Positions 1 through 9,137 of a stretch of 64,000 nt of DNA are shown here, in pieces. The stretch's first letter is position 1, and every line of letters starts with the position of its first letter. Under the pieces are notes generated by a model. It had not been told where the DNA came from. It worked only from the letters and a program-made list of their open reading frames with translations, and did no database searches. Source of the stretch: Rhabdobacter roseus (GTDB taxonomy: Bacteria; Bacteroidota; Bacteroidia; Cytophagales; Spirosomataceae); the NCBI RefSeq assembly GCF_014202275.1, contig NZ_JACHGF010000001.1, positions 496,001 to 560,000 of the forward strand, read 5' to 3'. A program made the position numbers and the translations under genes.

Positions 1-468
1 TTCCGCACCTTCAATCCCGGCAGCCCGTTTGATTACAAATTCTCAGATCAGCAATACGCCCTGAAATTTGCTGCCGAAGAGCGTATCGGAAAGTTGGCAG
101 CAGTATTTGCTGTATTGGCCATTTTCATTAGTTGCTTGGGACTTTTCGGGTTGGCCTCGTTCGTAGCTGAGCAGCGTACAAAAGAAATTGGCATTCGGAA
201 GGTGCTGGGAGCTACCGTGTTTAACCTCTGGCAGTTGTTGTCCAAGGACTTTGTATTTCTGGTGTTAATTGCTTTCGTGATGGCGGCACCCTTGGCCTAC
301 TACTTTCTGAACGGCTGGTTGCAGAAGTATACGTACCGTACCGAGATCTCCTGGTGGATTTTTGCCGCTACCGGGGCGAGCGCGTTGCTTATTACCTTGC
401 TCACGGTGAGCTTTCAGGCCATTAAAGCTGCCCTGATGAACCCGGTGAAGACGCTGAAAACGGAGTAA
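1..468 (+). CDS. ABC transporter permease (FtsX/MacB type), C-terminal part
   Basis: The frame is open from base 1, so the gene starts before the window; about 155 C-terminal residues are present. After a short periplasmic stretch it holds the second FtsX domain: a membrane helix at about residues 34-52, then the family's cytoplasmic turn EQRTKEIGIRKVLGA, then two further hydrophobic segments. It ends in MNPVKTLKTE, nearly the same tail as the third permease (ends 5712). It lies 4 bp upstream of the next paralogue on the same strand. FtsX/MacB permeases work with an ABC ATPase on lipoproteins, peptides or drugs at the inner membrane; no ATPase is adjacent and the substrate cannot be told. Confidence 0.9.
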   Translation, partial: FRTFNPGSPFDYKFSDQQYALKFAAEERIGKLAAVFAVLAIFISCLGLFGLASFVAEQRTKEIGIRKVLGATVFNLWQLLSKDFVFLVLIAFVMAAPLAYYFLNGWLQKYTYRTEISWWIFAATGASALLITLLTVSFQAIKAALMNPVKTLKTE

Positions 469-472
469 GCTT

Positions 473-3106
473 ATGAAACCACCGCCACGCTGGGCCGACC
501 GCCTGCTGGAGCGCTTCTGTGCACCGCACTTGCTGGAAGAGATTCAGGGGGATCTGCACGAGCGCTTCGAGCGCCGCCGGGTACTTTTTGGCGAACGTGC
601 GGCCCGGCGGCAGTACGGCTGGGAGGTACTTGGGTTTCTGCGGCCTTTTGCCTTGAAACGAAAAAGGAATGCTACTTCTACCACTTATCTAATTAGCCAT
701 ATGATGATCCAGAATTATTTCAAAATCGCGTTTAGAAACTTGCGGAAACACAAGGCGTTCAGTTTTATCAACATTGCCGGGGTAGCCCTGGGGCTGGCTT
801 GTTTTCTGATGCTAGCGCTTTACGTCAAGGACGAGCTGAGTTACGACCGCCACCATGCCCATGCCGACCGGATCTACCGGCTGTCGCGGACGTTCCTGTC
901 TAAAGATGGTACGGTATCCTTGCGGCTAGGACACGCCGCCCCGCCGTTCGGGCCGTTGATCAAGCAGGATTTTCCGGAGGTGGAGGAGGTAGTTCGGATG
1001 CTGGAAACGGGCGCGCTAATACGGTACGGAGACCACCTCTTCAACGAAAATGAGCTGTTTGTAGCGGAACAGAATCTATTCAAGGTTTTTTCCTTTAAAG
1101 TGCTGAGCGGTAATCCGGATAAGGCGCTCGAAAATCCGTTTTCCATTATGTTTTCCCGCCCGATGGCCGAGAAGTACTTCGGGAAGGAGAATCCGCTGGG
1201 CAAGGTGGTACGGCTCGACGACCAGCTCGACTACACCGTGACGGGCGTTTTTGAACCCCTACCCGCGCAGTCGCACTTTCACCCCAGCTTCCTGATTTCG
1301 TTTACTACGCTGAACGACGACCGGGTCTACGGCGCCGAAGGCTTGCGCAGCAACTGGGGCAATAATTCGTTCTCGACGTTTTTGCTCCTACCCGAGAAGT
1401 ACGATGCGCAAAAAATGGTGAAAGCGTTTCCTGATTTTCAAAACCGCCACATCGACCCCAAAGCCTCGACCTACTCGGTACTGGATCTGATGAAGCTAAC
1501 GGATATTCACCTGCACTCGCACCTGGACTCCGAAATTGAAGCCAATGGCGACATTCAGTACGTGTACCTGTTCTCGGCCATTGCCCTTTTTATTTTGATC
1601 ATTGCCTGTATCAACTACATGAATCTGGCCACGGCCAAGTCGGCTACGCGCGCCAAGGAGGTAGGAATGCGGAAGGTGATTGGGGCGGTGCGCTTACAAC
1701 TGATCAATCAGTTTTTAAGCGAGTCCGTCTTGCTGGTGGGCGTGTCCGTGGTGCTGGCGGTGGGCATCGTGGTACTTTGCTTGCCAGCGTTGAATAATTT
1801 TACCCAAAAACAGCTGTCGTTCGCGGCCCTGCTGGACCCTACCTTCCTGGCCATTCTGGTTTTCATTACCCTTTTTACCGGCCTCGTGGCCGGAAGTTAC
1901 CCGGCTTTTTTCATGACGTCATTCCAGCCCATTAGCGTGCTGAAAGGCCGGATGGCTTCCGTGCTGAAAAATGGAATGCTGCGCCAGACGCTGGTCGTGG
2001 CCCAATTTGCCATTGCCGTGGTGCTGATCATCAGCACGGTGGTGGTTTACACACAAATGCGCTACATCCAGAACTACAAGCTGGGCTACTCCAAGGACCA
2101 AGTGGTACTTTTATACGCCTCCGACGACTCGACGATCCATTTTGAGAGTATCAAGGAGCGGCTGAAGGCCAATAGTAACATCCGGGAGGTAGGGCGCTCT
2201 TCCCGCGTCCCTTCGGGGCGGCTGCTGGACTCCTGGGAAGCCTACGTCATGAAAGGCGATAGCATGGCGCCTACCGACATCAACATCAAGTCGCTGTCCG
2301 TAGACGAGGATTTCATCCCGACCTACCAGATCGAGATGGCGGCGGGCCGGAATTTCTCGCGCGACTACGCCACCGATAAAACCGCCGGATTTATCCTCAA
2401 CGAAACCGCCGTCAGGCTGCTCGGCTGGAAGAACCCGGCCGATGCCGTCGGGAATCGGTTTGGCTACGGAGCGGTGCGGGGGCAGATCATCGGCGTTACC
2501 AAAGACTACCATTTCGAGTCGTTGCACCAAAAAGTAGCCCCCATCGTGATGTTTCACCAGCCGGGGCGCATGAGCCGCGTATCCGTGCAGGTGTCGGGTG
2601 GGGATTTGCAGCAAGCGCTGAGCCACATTGAGTCGGTCTGGCAAAGCCAGTTTCCCGGTCGGCCGTTTAGCTACGAGTTTCTGGATCAGCGCTTTGGCCA
2701 GCTTTACGCCCGCGAACAAACGCAGCAAATGCTTTTCGGGATTTTTGCGGGCATAGCCATATTTATTTCCTGCCTGGGTCTGCTGGGCCTATCGATGTTC
2801 ATGGCCGAGGTACGTACCAAGGAAATCGGTGTCCGGAAGGTACTGGGTGCCTCGGTGGGTAGTATTGTGGTTATGCTGTCAAGCGACTTCCTGAAGCTGG
2901 TGCTGGTAGCCATCGCCATTGCCTCGCCCATCGCCTGGTACGGGATGCGCAGCTGGCTGCAAGACTTTGCCTACCATACCGACATCAGCTGGTGGGTGTA
3001 CGTGCTGGCCGGTACTTTGGCCGTCGGCATTGCCCTGCTCACGGTGAGCTTCCAGAGTATCAAAGCGGCTTTGATGAACCCCGTGAAAAGTTTGCGCAGC
3101 GAATAA
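473..3106 (+). CDS. ABC transporter permease with permease-prefix domain (FtsX/MacB type)
   Basis: 877 residues. Residues 1-65 form a soluble prefix (PPRWADRLLERF, HLLEEIQGDLHERFERR) typical of Cytophagales permeases with a 'permease prefix domain 2'. A MacB-like periplasmic domain follows the first helix (about 95-115). Two FtsX transmembrane units begin near residues 363 and 752, each with a K-E-V/I-G-x-R-K-V-x-G-A turn. The whole has the eight-helix, duplicated FtsX layout. The start ATG at 473 is 4 bp after the previous stop; the stop overlaps the next start (TAATG). Three tandem paralogues suggest duplication. The substrate is unknown; families of this kind are common in Bacteroidota and mostly uncharacterised. 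Confidence 0.92.
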   Translation: MKPPPRWADRLLERFCAPHLLEEIQGDLHERFERRRVLFGERAARRQYGWEVLGFLRPFALKRKRNATSTTYLISHMMIQNYFKIAFRNLRKHKAFSFINIAGVALGLACFLMLALYVKDELSYDRHHAHADRIYRLSRTFLSKDGTVSLRLGHAAPPFGPLIKQDFPEVEEVVRMLETGALIRYGDHLFNENELFVAEQNLFKVFSFKVLSGNPDKALENPFSIMFSRPMAEKYFGKENPLGKVVRLDDQLDYTVTGVFEPLPAQSHFHPSFLISFTTLNDDRVYGAEGLRSNWGNNSFSTFLLLPEKYDAQKMVKAFPDFQNRHIDPKASTYSVLDLMKLTDIHLHSHLDSEIEANGDIQYVYLFSAIALFILIIACINYMNLATAKSATRAKEVGMRKVIGAVRLQLINQFLSESVLLVGVSVVLAVGIVVLCLPALNNFTQKQLSFAALLDPTFLAILVFITLFTGLVAGSYPAFFMTSFQPISVLKGRMASVLKNGMLRQTLVVAQFAIAVVLIISTVVVYTQMRYIQNYKLGYSKDQVVLLYASDDSTIHFESIKERLKANSNIREVGRSSRVPSGRLLDSWEAYVMKGDSMAPTDINIKSLSVDEDFIPTYQIEMAAGRNFSRDYATDKTAGFILNETAVRLLGWKNPADAVGNRFGYGAVRGQIIGVTKDYHFESLHQKVAPIVMFHQPGRMSRVSVQVSGGDLQQALSHIESVWQSQFPGRPFSYEFLDQRFGQLYAREQTQQMLFGIFAGIAIFISCLGLLGLSMFMAEVRTKEIGVRKVLGASVGSIVVMLSSDFLKLVLVAIAIASPIAWYGMRSWLQDFAYHTDISWWVYVLAGTLAVGIALLTVSFQSIKAALMNPVKSLRSE

Positions 3107-5712
3107 TGAAACCACTACCCCCACGCTGGGCCGACCGCCTGCTGGAGCGCTTCTGCGCGCCGCACCTGCTGGAAGAAATCCAGGGCGACCTGCATGAGCG
3201 CTTCGAGCGCCGCCGGGTACTTTTTGGGGAGCGCGCCGCCCGGCGGCAGTACGCCTGGGAGGTACTTGGGTTTCTGCGGCCTTTTGCCCTCAAACGAAAA
3301 AAGAGCGTTACTACTACCACCTATTCAATGAGCCATGATATGATCCAGAATTATTTCAAAATCGCATTCCGAAACCTGGCTAAGAACCGGGTTTATTCCT
3401 TCATCAACATTTTTGGCCTGTCAGTGGGTATGGCCGTGGCGATGGTCATTGGGCTGTGGGTGTACGATGAGCTATCGTTTAATAAGCAATTCAAAAACCA
3501 CGATCGGCTCGCCAAGCTTTGGCAGTTTGTGCAGTTTGATGTTGAAAAATCGTCCTACGACGTCATGCCCATTCCGCTGGCCGAGGAGCTTCGCAGCAAG
3601 TACCCCGACTTTGAGCGGGTTAGTTTGTCGGTTTTTCGGGAAATAACGCTGGCCGCCGGGGAGCATAAATTTCTCAGAAAGGGGAATTACGTCGAGCCGG
3701 TTTTTATGGACATGCTTTCGCTGGATATACGGGCGGGTAGCGCCTTCGCTGCGCAGGACGTACATGCCATTCTGCTTTCTGAATCGTTAGCGAAAGCTAT
3801 ATTTGGTTCCAAAGACCCCATCGAGCAGCTACTCGAGCTGGAAGGAAAAGAATCGGTAAAAGTAGTGGGCGTGTATAAAGATTTTCCGGCTAATACGAGT
3901 TTTAACGAAGTATCCTTTCTCGCTCCGTGGAATTTATACCTGGCTACGGATCGCAACGCCAAAGCGAACGTACATGCTTGGGATTCCAACTCCTACCAAA
4001 TCTTTGCGCAGCTCAAACCAGGCGCCGATTTTGCACAGGTTTCGGCCAAGATCAAGGATATTCGCATGAAGCTGGACAATCCGCCGGGCTATAAGCCGGA
4101 GTTTTTCCTGCACCCCATGAGCAAGTGGCACCTGTTCGCCGATTTCAAAAATGGCGTGAATACCGGAGGACTGATTTCGTTTGTCTGGCTGTTTGGCATC
4201 ATTGGCGTCATTGTGCTGCTACTCGCCTGTATTAATTTCATGAATCTCTCGACGGCCCGGAGCGAGAAGCGTGCCAAGGAAGTAGGGATTCGGAAAGCAG
4301 TCGGGTCCGTGAGGAGTCAGCTGGTAGCCCAGTTTTTTAGCGAGTCGCTGCTCATGGCGGTGCTCGCCTTCGTTCTGGCGCTGCTATTGACGCAGCTGGC
4401 CTTACCCTTTTTTAATGAGGTAGCTGGTAAGAAGATGCCCATATTGTGGTTTAGCCCTTGGTTCTGGCTCTGCGGGCTGAGTTTTAGTGTACTCACGGGC
4501 CTCATTGCGGGGAGCTATCCCGCTTTGTATTTATCTTCCTTTCAGCCGATAAAAGTACTGAAAGGTACCCTCAAAGCCAGCCGCTCGGCTGCTAGCCCCC
4601 GCCGCGTATTGGTTGGCTTTCAGTTTATGGTTTCGGTAACGCTCATCATCGGGACTATCATTGTGTTTCGTCAGATCGAGCACGCCAAGGACCGCCCGGT
4701 GGGGTATAGCCGTGAGGGGCTCATGGAGGTAAAAATGAATACTCCCAAGCTTCGCGAAGGCTACGAAACCGTACGGGCCGATCTGCTCCGGACGGGAGCC
4801 GTTGAAGAAATGGCGGCCTCTTTCGGATCACTTACCGTTGAAAACGACGGGACGGTGGCGGTTTTCTGGCGGGGGAAGTCCCCTGACTCAAGCCCGCTGC
4901 TAATGGGCAACCGGGTTTCGTACGATTTTGGGAAAACCGTAGGCTGGCATTTGGTGGCAGGGCGGGATTTCTCCCGCGATTTTTCCACGGATTCAACGGC
5001 TATGATTCTGAACGAAGCCGCCGTCAAACTGATGGGCTTTCAGAAGCCCATCGGCGAGCGAATCAGGTGGAACGGTAAGGAGTGTGAGGTGGTCGGGGTC
5101 GTGAAAGATCTGATCAAGGAAGATCCCTTCAAGCCCGTTAAGCCGTCTTTTTTTGTGCTTGAATACCAATACGTAGATGTCCTTCACGTCCGGCTAGATC
5201 CCCAGGTGCCCGTAAGCGAAGCGCTGGCTAAGGTAGAGCAGGTGTTTAAGGTTCATCATCCAGCGGCGCCGTTTGAGTACAAATTTGTGGATGATCTGTA
5301 CGCCCAAAAATTTGATTACGAAGTACGGATCGGCAAAATAGCCAGTGTGTTTGCGGGCTTAGCCATCCTGATCAGCGGGCTGGGTTTGTTTGGGCTTGCC
5401 TCTTTCATGGCCGAGCAGCGCACCAAAGAAATCGGCATTCGCAAGGTAATGGGAGCGTCGGTATTGGCTATTTGGCAGCTCCTCTCGCGCGAGTTTGTGG
5501 TATTGCTGCTGGTTGCTTTTTGCGTGGCGGTTCCGGTGGCGTACTATGTGCTCTCCGACTGGCTCCAGAAATACGAATACCGTACTGAACTCTCCTGGTG
5601 GATCTTTGCGGCTACCGGTTTGGGAGCCCTCCTGGTTACTTTGCTCACGGTAAGTTTCCAGGCTATCAAAGTTGCGCTGATGAATCCCGTGAAGACGCTA
5701 AAAACGGAGTAG
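3106..5712 (+). CDS. ABC transporter permease with permease-prefix domain (FtsX/MacB type), paralogue
   Basis: 868 residues from the ATG at 3106, which shares one base with the preceding stop (TAATG); a longer open frame from 2992 runs through the upstream gene and is rejected. The first about 65 residues repeat the prefix domain of the neighbour almost exactly (differences such as KPPPRW/KPLPPRW and YGWEV/YAWEV), and DNA identity is high there. The periplasmic domain is clearly diverged. FtsX units begin near residues 360 and 745; the second has EQRTKEIGIRKVMGA. The tail MNPVKTLKTE matches the first permease rather than the second, giving a mosaic look. Last gene of the run; a hairpin with a T-run follows. 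Confidence 0.92.
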   Translation: MKPLPPRWADRLLERFCAPHLLEEIQGDLHERFERRRVLFGERAARRQYAWEVLGFLRPFALKRKKSVTTTTYSMSHDMIQNYFKIAFRNLAKNRVYSFINIFGLSVGMAVAMVIGLWVYDELSFNKQFKNHDRLAKLWQFVQFDVEKSSYDVMPIPLAEELRSKYPDFERVSLSVFREITLAAGEHKFLRKGNYVEPVFMDMLSLDIRAGSAFAAQDVHAILLSESLAKAIFGSKDPIEQLLELEGKESVKVVGVYKDFPANTSFNEVSFLAPWNLYLATDRNAKANVHAWDSNSYQIFAQLKPGADFAQVSAKIKDIRMKLDNPPGYKPEFFLHPMSKWHLFADFKNGVNTGGLISFVWLFGIIGVIVLLLACINFMNLSTARSEKRAKEVGIRKAVGSVRSQLVAQFFSESLLMAVLAFVLALLLTQLALPFFNEVAGKKMPILWFSPWFWLCGLSFSVLTGLIAGSYPALYLSSFQPIKVLKGTLKASRSAASPRRVLVGFQFMVSVTLIIGTIIVFRQIEHAKDRPVGYSREGLMEVKMNTPKLREGYETVRADLLRTGAVEEMAASFGSLTVENDGTVAVFWRGKSPDSSPLLMGNRVSYDFGKTVGWHLVAGRDFSRDFSTDSTAMILNEAAVKLMGFQKPIGERIRWNGKECEVVGVVKDLIKEDPFKPVKPSFFVLEYQYVDVLHVRLDPQVPVSEALAKVEQVFKVHHPAAPFEYKFVDDLYAQKFDYEVRIGKIASVFAGLAILISGLGLFGLASFMAEQRTKEIGIRKVMGASVLAIWQLLSREFVVLLLVAFCVAVPVAYYVLSDWLQKYEYRTELSWWIFAATGLGALLVTLLTVSFQAIKVALMNPVKTLKTE

Positions 5713-5729
5713 AAGACGTGAAAAGCATG

Positions 5730-5801
5730 GCCGATGCGCGCGTGACTTACGGTCGGTTTAGTCGCATAACGAGAGTATTCACGACGCATCGGCTCTTTTT
5801 T
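5730..5801 (+). terminator. Probable rho-independent terminator after the permease genes
   Basis: Inverted repeat GCCGATGCG (5730-5738) / CGCATCGGC (5785-5793), with an inner pairing CGTGA (5741-5745) / TCACG (5779-5783), followed by a T-rich run (5794-5801). The loop is long, so the fold is less certain than a compact hairpin. The rest of 5713-5924 holds no convincing gene. Confidence 0.55.
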
Positions 5802-5924
5802 AAAGACCAAAGTACCTTAGTCCGTATTTATACTATCCAGGTACCTACCGAAATACCTCCGCCAAAGGAAACGTGATGCCCGCTACGCGGCCAATAAACG
5901 TACAGCTCGTGGTAAAAAGGTACT

Positions 5925-7457
5925 TTAACAATCACTCTCACCAAACGACGCTCGTAGCCGCTCGTAGTCGATCTTGGAATGGTGGCGCGGGTCGCGGGGA
6001 AGTTTGGGTACAAAAACAATTTCCCGAATGGGTACTTCCAGCGCCTCGATCTGCCGCCGAACGGCTTCTTTCTGAGCCGGGTCGCGGAGCTCTAGGAAAG
6101 CCGTCAAGGTACCTTGGAGTAGCAGCAAAGTACCTAGCTCCACGCCGGGGAGCGTTTGGAAGTAGTGCTCGTAAACAAAGGGCGAGAGCAGTTCTCCTTC
6201 CCACGGAATGAGGCTGGCGCAGCGCCCCGTCAGAAAAAGCAGGCCGTGCGCGTCGAGGTAGCCGCTGTCGCCGGTGCGGTGCCAGCACTGGTCGTTTACG
6301 AAGATTTTGTGGCGCTGGCGGGCGGGGGCGTTGTGCAGGTAGTCGCGCAGGACGTGCGCCCCGCTCACGATGATCTCGCCGATCTGGCCGCGGGGTACTT
6401 CCAGGGCGTCCAGGTCCGGTAGGGAGTGCACCACCAAGGCCTCGTCCGTGATCCCGATGATTTTGACCTGTGTCTCCGGCGCGGGCTTTCCTACTTTCAG
6501 GCCCTGGGTAGGTACTTTCTCTTGCCTGAGCTCCGCTACGTCGATGGCGCTGATGGGCTCGGCTTCGGTGGAGCCGTACACGACCTGGGTCGTAGCCTCG
6601 GGAAAAGCCCGGTGGTACAGCGCGGCCTCCGTTGGAAACACGGGCGCGCCGCCGGTGAAGATTTTTTGTAGCTGGGGGAGCCCAAGGCGCTGGCTGATGA
6701 GGTACCTGGCAATTTCTTTCACCACAAAAGGCGAAGCCACCAGGCTCCGTACCTGCTGCGCTTCCAGCTGCCGCACGATACGGCCCGGCTTGATGGTGTG
6801 CGGCTTCCGCGGGTTGAAATCCGCAATGACCGACGTAACACCGCTGCCCAGGTTGATCAGCAGCACGATGGGCAGCACGGGCATGTCGGTGGTTTGGGTC
6901 TGGGGCTGGATGAGCCTCGTGAGCGATTGAAACTGCGCCTGCAACAGCCCGTGGGTACGTACGGCGGCCTTGGGCACGCCCGTACTACCCGTAGTGAAGG
7001 TAATGAGCGCGGGGTCGTCGGGCGTGGTTTCGGGGAAGGAGAAGGTACCTTGAGCCGAAAAATGCAGGCCCAGCTTCAGCGGAATCTTCCGCGTTTCGGC
7101 GGAGAGCAGCGCCAGCAGCCGCACTTTCCAGCTCCCCACGAAGGCCCGGCACTGCGCCACCCGGCAGGCCTCCTCCAGGCGCTTTTTACTCACCCATTCG
7201 TCCAGAAAAACCGCCGTGGCCCCCATCCGGAAAAGCGCCAGCACCACCCGGTACAGGTCGATGCTCATGGGAACAAACACCAGCACGCGGTCGCCCTTGC
7301 GGATGCCTTTATGAAGAAAGTACCGCGCCGTGTCGGTGACCTGCTGCTCCAGCTCCGCAAAAGACACGGCGCGGTTGCGGTGGATGATGGCCGTCTGCTG
7401 GGGTACCTGGCGGGCCGCCGCGTAAAACAGATCCACGATGTTGAAGGCGTTCTCCAT
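5925..7457 (-). CDS. AMP-binding acyl-CoA ligase / acyl-AMP ligase
   Basis: 510 residues from the ATG at 7457; an in-frame extension to 7622 overlaps the upstream gene and is rejected. It is an ANL-superfamily adenylating enzyme: the phosphate-binding motif TFTTGSTGVPKAAVRTHG lies near residues 155-172, the A5-like VYGSTEAEPIS in the middle, and the RTGDSGYLDAHGLLFLTGR region near 390. The family activates a carboxylic acid with ATP to an acyl-adenylate and usually passes it to CoA. It is the last gene of the seven-gene lipid operon, 10 bp after the GNAT-like gene. In that setting a fatty or isoprenoid acid is a plausible substrate, which is inference. A substrate-specific subfamily cannot be assigned. 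Confidence 0.85.
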   Translation of the reverse strand: MENAFNIVDLFYAAARQVPQQTAIIHRNRAVSFAELEQQVTDTARYFLHKGIRKGDRVLVFVPMSIDLYRVVLALFRMGATAVFLDEWVSKKRLEEACRVAQCRAFVGSWKVRLLALLSAETRKIPLKLGLHFSAQGTFSFPETTPDDPALITFTTGSTGVPKAAVRTHGLLQAQFQSLTRLIQPQTQTTDMPVLPIVLLINLGSGVTSVIADFNPRKPHTIKPGRIVRQLEAQQVRSLVASPFVVKEIARYLISQRLGLPQLQKIFTGGAPVFPTEAALYHRAFPEATTQVVYGSTEAEPISAIDVAELRQEKVPTQGLKVGKPAPETQVKIIGITDEALVVHSLPDLDALEVPRGQIGEIIVSGAHVLRDYLHNAPARQRHKIFVNDQCWHRTGDSGYLDAHGLLFLTGRCASLIPWEGELLSPFVYEHYFQTLPGVELGTLLLLQGTLTAFLELRDPAQKEAVRRQIEALEVPIREIVFVPKLPRDPRHHSKIDYERLRASFGESDC

Positions 7458-7467
7458 AAGGGTACTT

Positions 7468-8478
7468 TTAGTGCAGGTACTTTCCGTACAAAATGTATTC
7501 CTTGTACGACTGCCCCGAAAAATGACTCGATAGCGTGGTGGAGGTACCTTGCTCGAAGATAAACGGGTGAATGATGCTCTGGTAGCCCAGGCCGGTGGCG
7601 ATTTGGTAAATGCGGTTGCCAATGACGCGCCCCAGGCCCCGCCACCGCTCGGCCGGATGGCGCGCGAGGGTTTTCACGATCAACGATTTTTCGGTTTGGT
7701 TCCAGACGTCGTCCAGGCAAAAAAAGTAGCCGATCAGGTTTTGCGCCGCATCTTCGGCCAGTAAGGTACATTGCGGATGCACGAACGGCCGGGCCGGGAG
7801 GTACTTTTGAACAAACGCATCCTGGTCAATGGGCGTATAAAGGAAGTTTTTCTGGAAAGCCAGGGCCGTAAAGGCGTGGATTCGCACCAGCTCCTGCTCG
7901 TAGCGAAGCAGGTCGATGGGCCGGATCACGACGCCCTGCGCGCTCAGCGCCCGGTCGCGGGCCAGTACCTCCGGGTGGTCGAACCGCAGGGTCGTATCTT
8001 TGTGGCTCACGTAGCGCCCGATGGCCCCCAAGCCCGCCTGCGCGAAGTGCGCGTGGTAGTAGAGGTGGTGGTAGGGCTCCAGAAAAAACGGCGGATAGCG
8101 GTGGTGAAGGCTGAAACGGTAGGTTTCCCAGGTACTTCCGTTCATGGGACCGAGCAGAAACGCCGCCCCCAGGGCGCGCGCTTCGGCGGCGATATGCTCC
8201 AGGAGCTGCCTGCCGTGAGGTACCTCCGGCGTGGCTTCGTACTGGCCCACGCAGCAGGTTTTTTGGTTTTGATAAAGCAACTGCGGGTTGTGGTACAAAG
8301 CCGCGCGCGCCCGTACCTGCCCCCGCTCCACGAGCAGGTAGCAGCCCGCCAAAAACGCCTCCGGCAGGGTTTCGGGTAGGTGGAAGTAGGGGCTGTCGGG
8401 CGGGTAGATTTCTTTGGGGAAATCGCGAAAAAGCGGAAAATCCGGCTGACCGGGCCGTGTTTCTAGTATTTCAATCAT
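7468..8478 (-). CDS. GNAT-like acyltransferase family protein
   Basis: 336 residues from the ATG at 8478, whose ATGA overlaps the stop of the lipid-kinase gene; a longer open frame upstream is a shadow. The body resembles proteins annotated as GNAT-like N-acyltransferases: FLLGPMNGSTWETYRF near residue 100, then EQELVRIHAFTALAF, and a C-terminal acceptor-like region RWRGLGRVIGNRIYQIATG near residues 285-303 that resembles the GNAT pantetheine-binding loop. No signal peptide or membrane helix is visible. The gene sits between a CTP-dependent lipid kinase and an acyl-AMP ligase, which suggests acyl transfer to a lipid or amine headgroup. That role is inference from context; the fold assignment itself is moderate. 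Confidence 0.7.
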   Translation of the reverse strand: MIEILETRPGQPDFPLFRDFPKEIYPPDSPYFHLPETLPEAFLAGCYLLVERGQVRARAALYHNPQLLYQNQKTCCVGQYEATPEVPHGRQLLEHIAAEARALGAAFLLGPMNGSTWETYRFSLHHRYPPFFLEPYHHLYYHAHFAQAGLGAIGRYVSHKDTTLRFDHPEVLARDRALSAQGVVIRPIDLLRYEQELVRIHAFTALAFQKNFLYTPIDQDAFVQKYLPARPFVHPQCTLLAEDAAQNLIGYFFCLDDVWNQTEKSLIVKTLARHPAERWRGLGRVIGNRIYQIATGLGYQSIIHPFIFEQGTSTTLSSHFSGQSYKEYILYGKYLH

Positions 8479-9137
8479 GAATAAAAAAGGAGGGTTAGTA
8501 GCACGCTGAGCGGTACGGTGAGGTTGTCGGTACCTTTTAGGCCCACGGCCTCGGCGCCCGTAGCCAGCGCGGCCAGCACCAGCACAAAGGAAGTGCCTAG
8601 CTCCGATGGGAAAGGCATCAGGTACAGCAGAAGGCCGGTTAATAAAAAGGTCGCCAAGAAAAAAGCCCCGGAGCCCGTCAGCGTTTTGGGACTCCTCGCC
8701 GGGCCGTACTGCCCCCACGGCCAGCGCTTGCCCACCAGCGCCGCCAGCGGATCGCAGACCGCCAGAATGAGCATGGGTAGGTAAAATACCAGCAGGCCCC
8801 GCTCCGCGTGGTGGTAGGCCAGGTAGCAGCCGTATACGGCCACCGGGTACAGGGTACTTCCCAGCGAAGCGCGCCCGACGGCGTTGATCGAAGGCAGAAA
8901 ACGGTACTTCAGGCTGGCCAGCAGCAGCAGCAAAAAACCAACGCAAAGTACCAGCACCGACCAGTGGCTATCCAGCCAGAGCGGAAACAGCAGCGTGAGC
9001 ACGCCCGTACCCAGGTGCACGATTTTTCGGGTGAGCTCGGCGGGTACCCGAAGCCAGTGATAAAGTACCTCGGCCAGGCCGAAGAGGGTCAGAAAACAAA
9101 GCGTCAGGAGCAGTATAGCGCCAAGATCCGGGATCAT
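8475..9137 (-). CDS. CTP-dependent lipid kinase (dolichol/phytol kinase, DGK1-like) membrane protein
   Basis: 220 residues, about six to seven membrane helices. It carries the hallmarks of the SEC59/VTE5/DGK1 polyprenol kinase family: RKIVHLGTG at 37-45, a GSTLYPVA stretch at 93-100, CDPLAALVGKRWP at 128-140, SPKTLTGSGA at 149-158 and DNLTVPL at 204-210. These enzymes phosphorylate a lipid alcohol (dolichol, phytol, diacylglycerol) with CTP in the membrane; phosphatidate cytidylyltransferases are distant relatives and a common misannotation. The start overlaps the stop of the DUF3419 gene by 4 bp and its own stop overlaps the GNAT-like start, so translation is probably coupled. With HMG-CoA reductase and UbiA in the same operon, an isoprenoid alcohol or unusual diacylglycerol is a reasonable substrate (inference). 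Confidence 0.82.
   Translation of the reverse strand: MIPDLGAILLLTLCFLTLFGLAEVLYHWLRVPAELTRKIVHLGTGVLTLLFPLWLDSHWSVLVLCVGFLLLLLASLKYRFLPSINAVGRASLGSTLYPVAVYGCYLAYHHAERGLLVFYLPMLILAVCDPLAALVGKRWPWGQYGPARSPKTLTGSGAFFLATFLLTGLLLYLMPFPSELGTSFVLVLAALATGAEAVGLKGTDNLTVPLSVLLTLLFYS

Noticed and set aside
2111-2728. Long open frame opposite the second permease
   Set aside because: Shadow of the FtsX-type gene on the other strand, with composition of a reversed coding sequence and no family features.
2992-3105. N-terminal extension of the third permease
   Set aside because: It overlaps the end of the preceding permease; the TAATG junction and repeated prefix domain fix the start at 3106.
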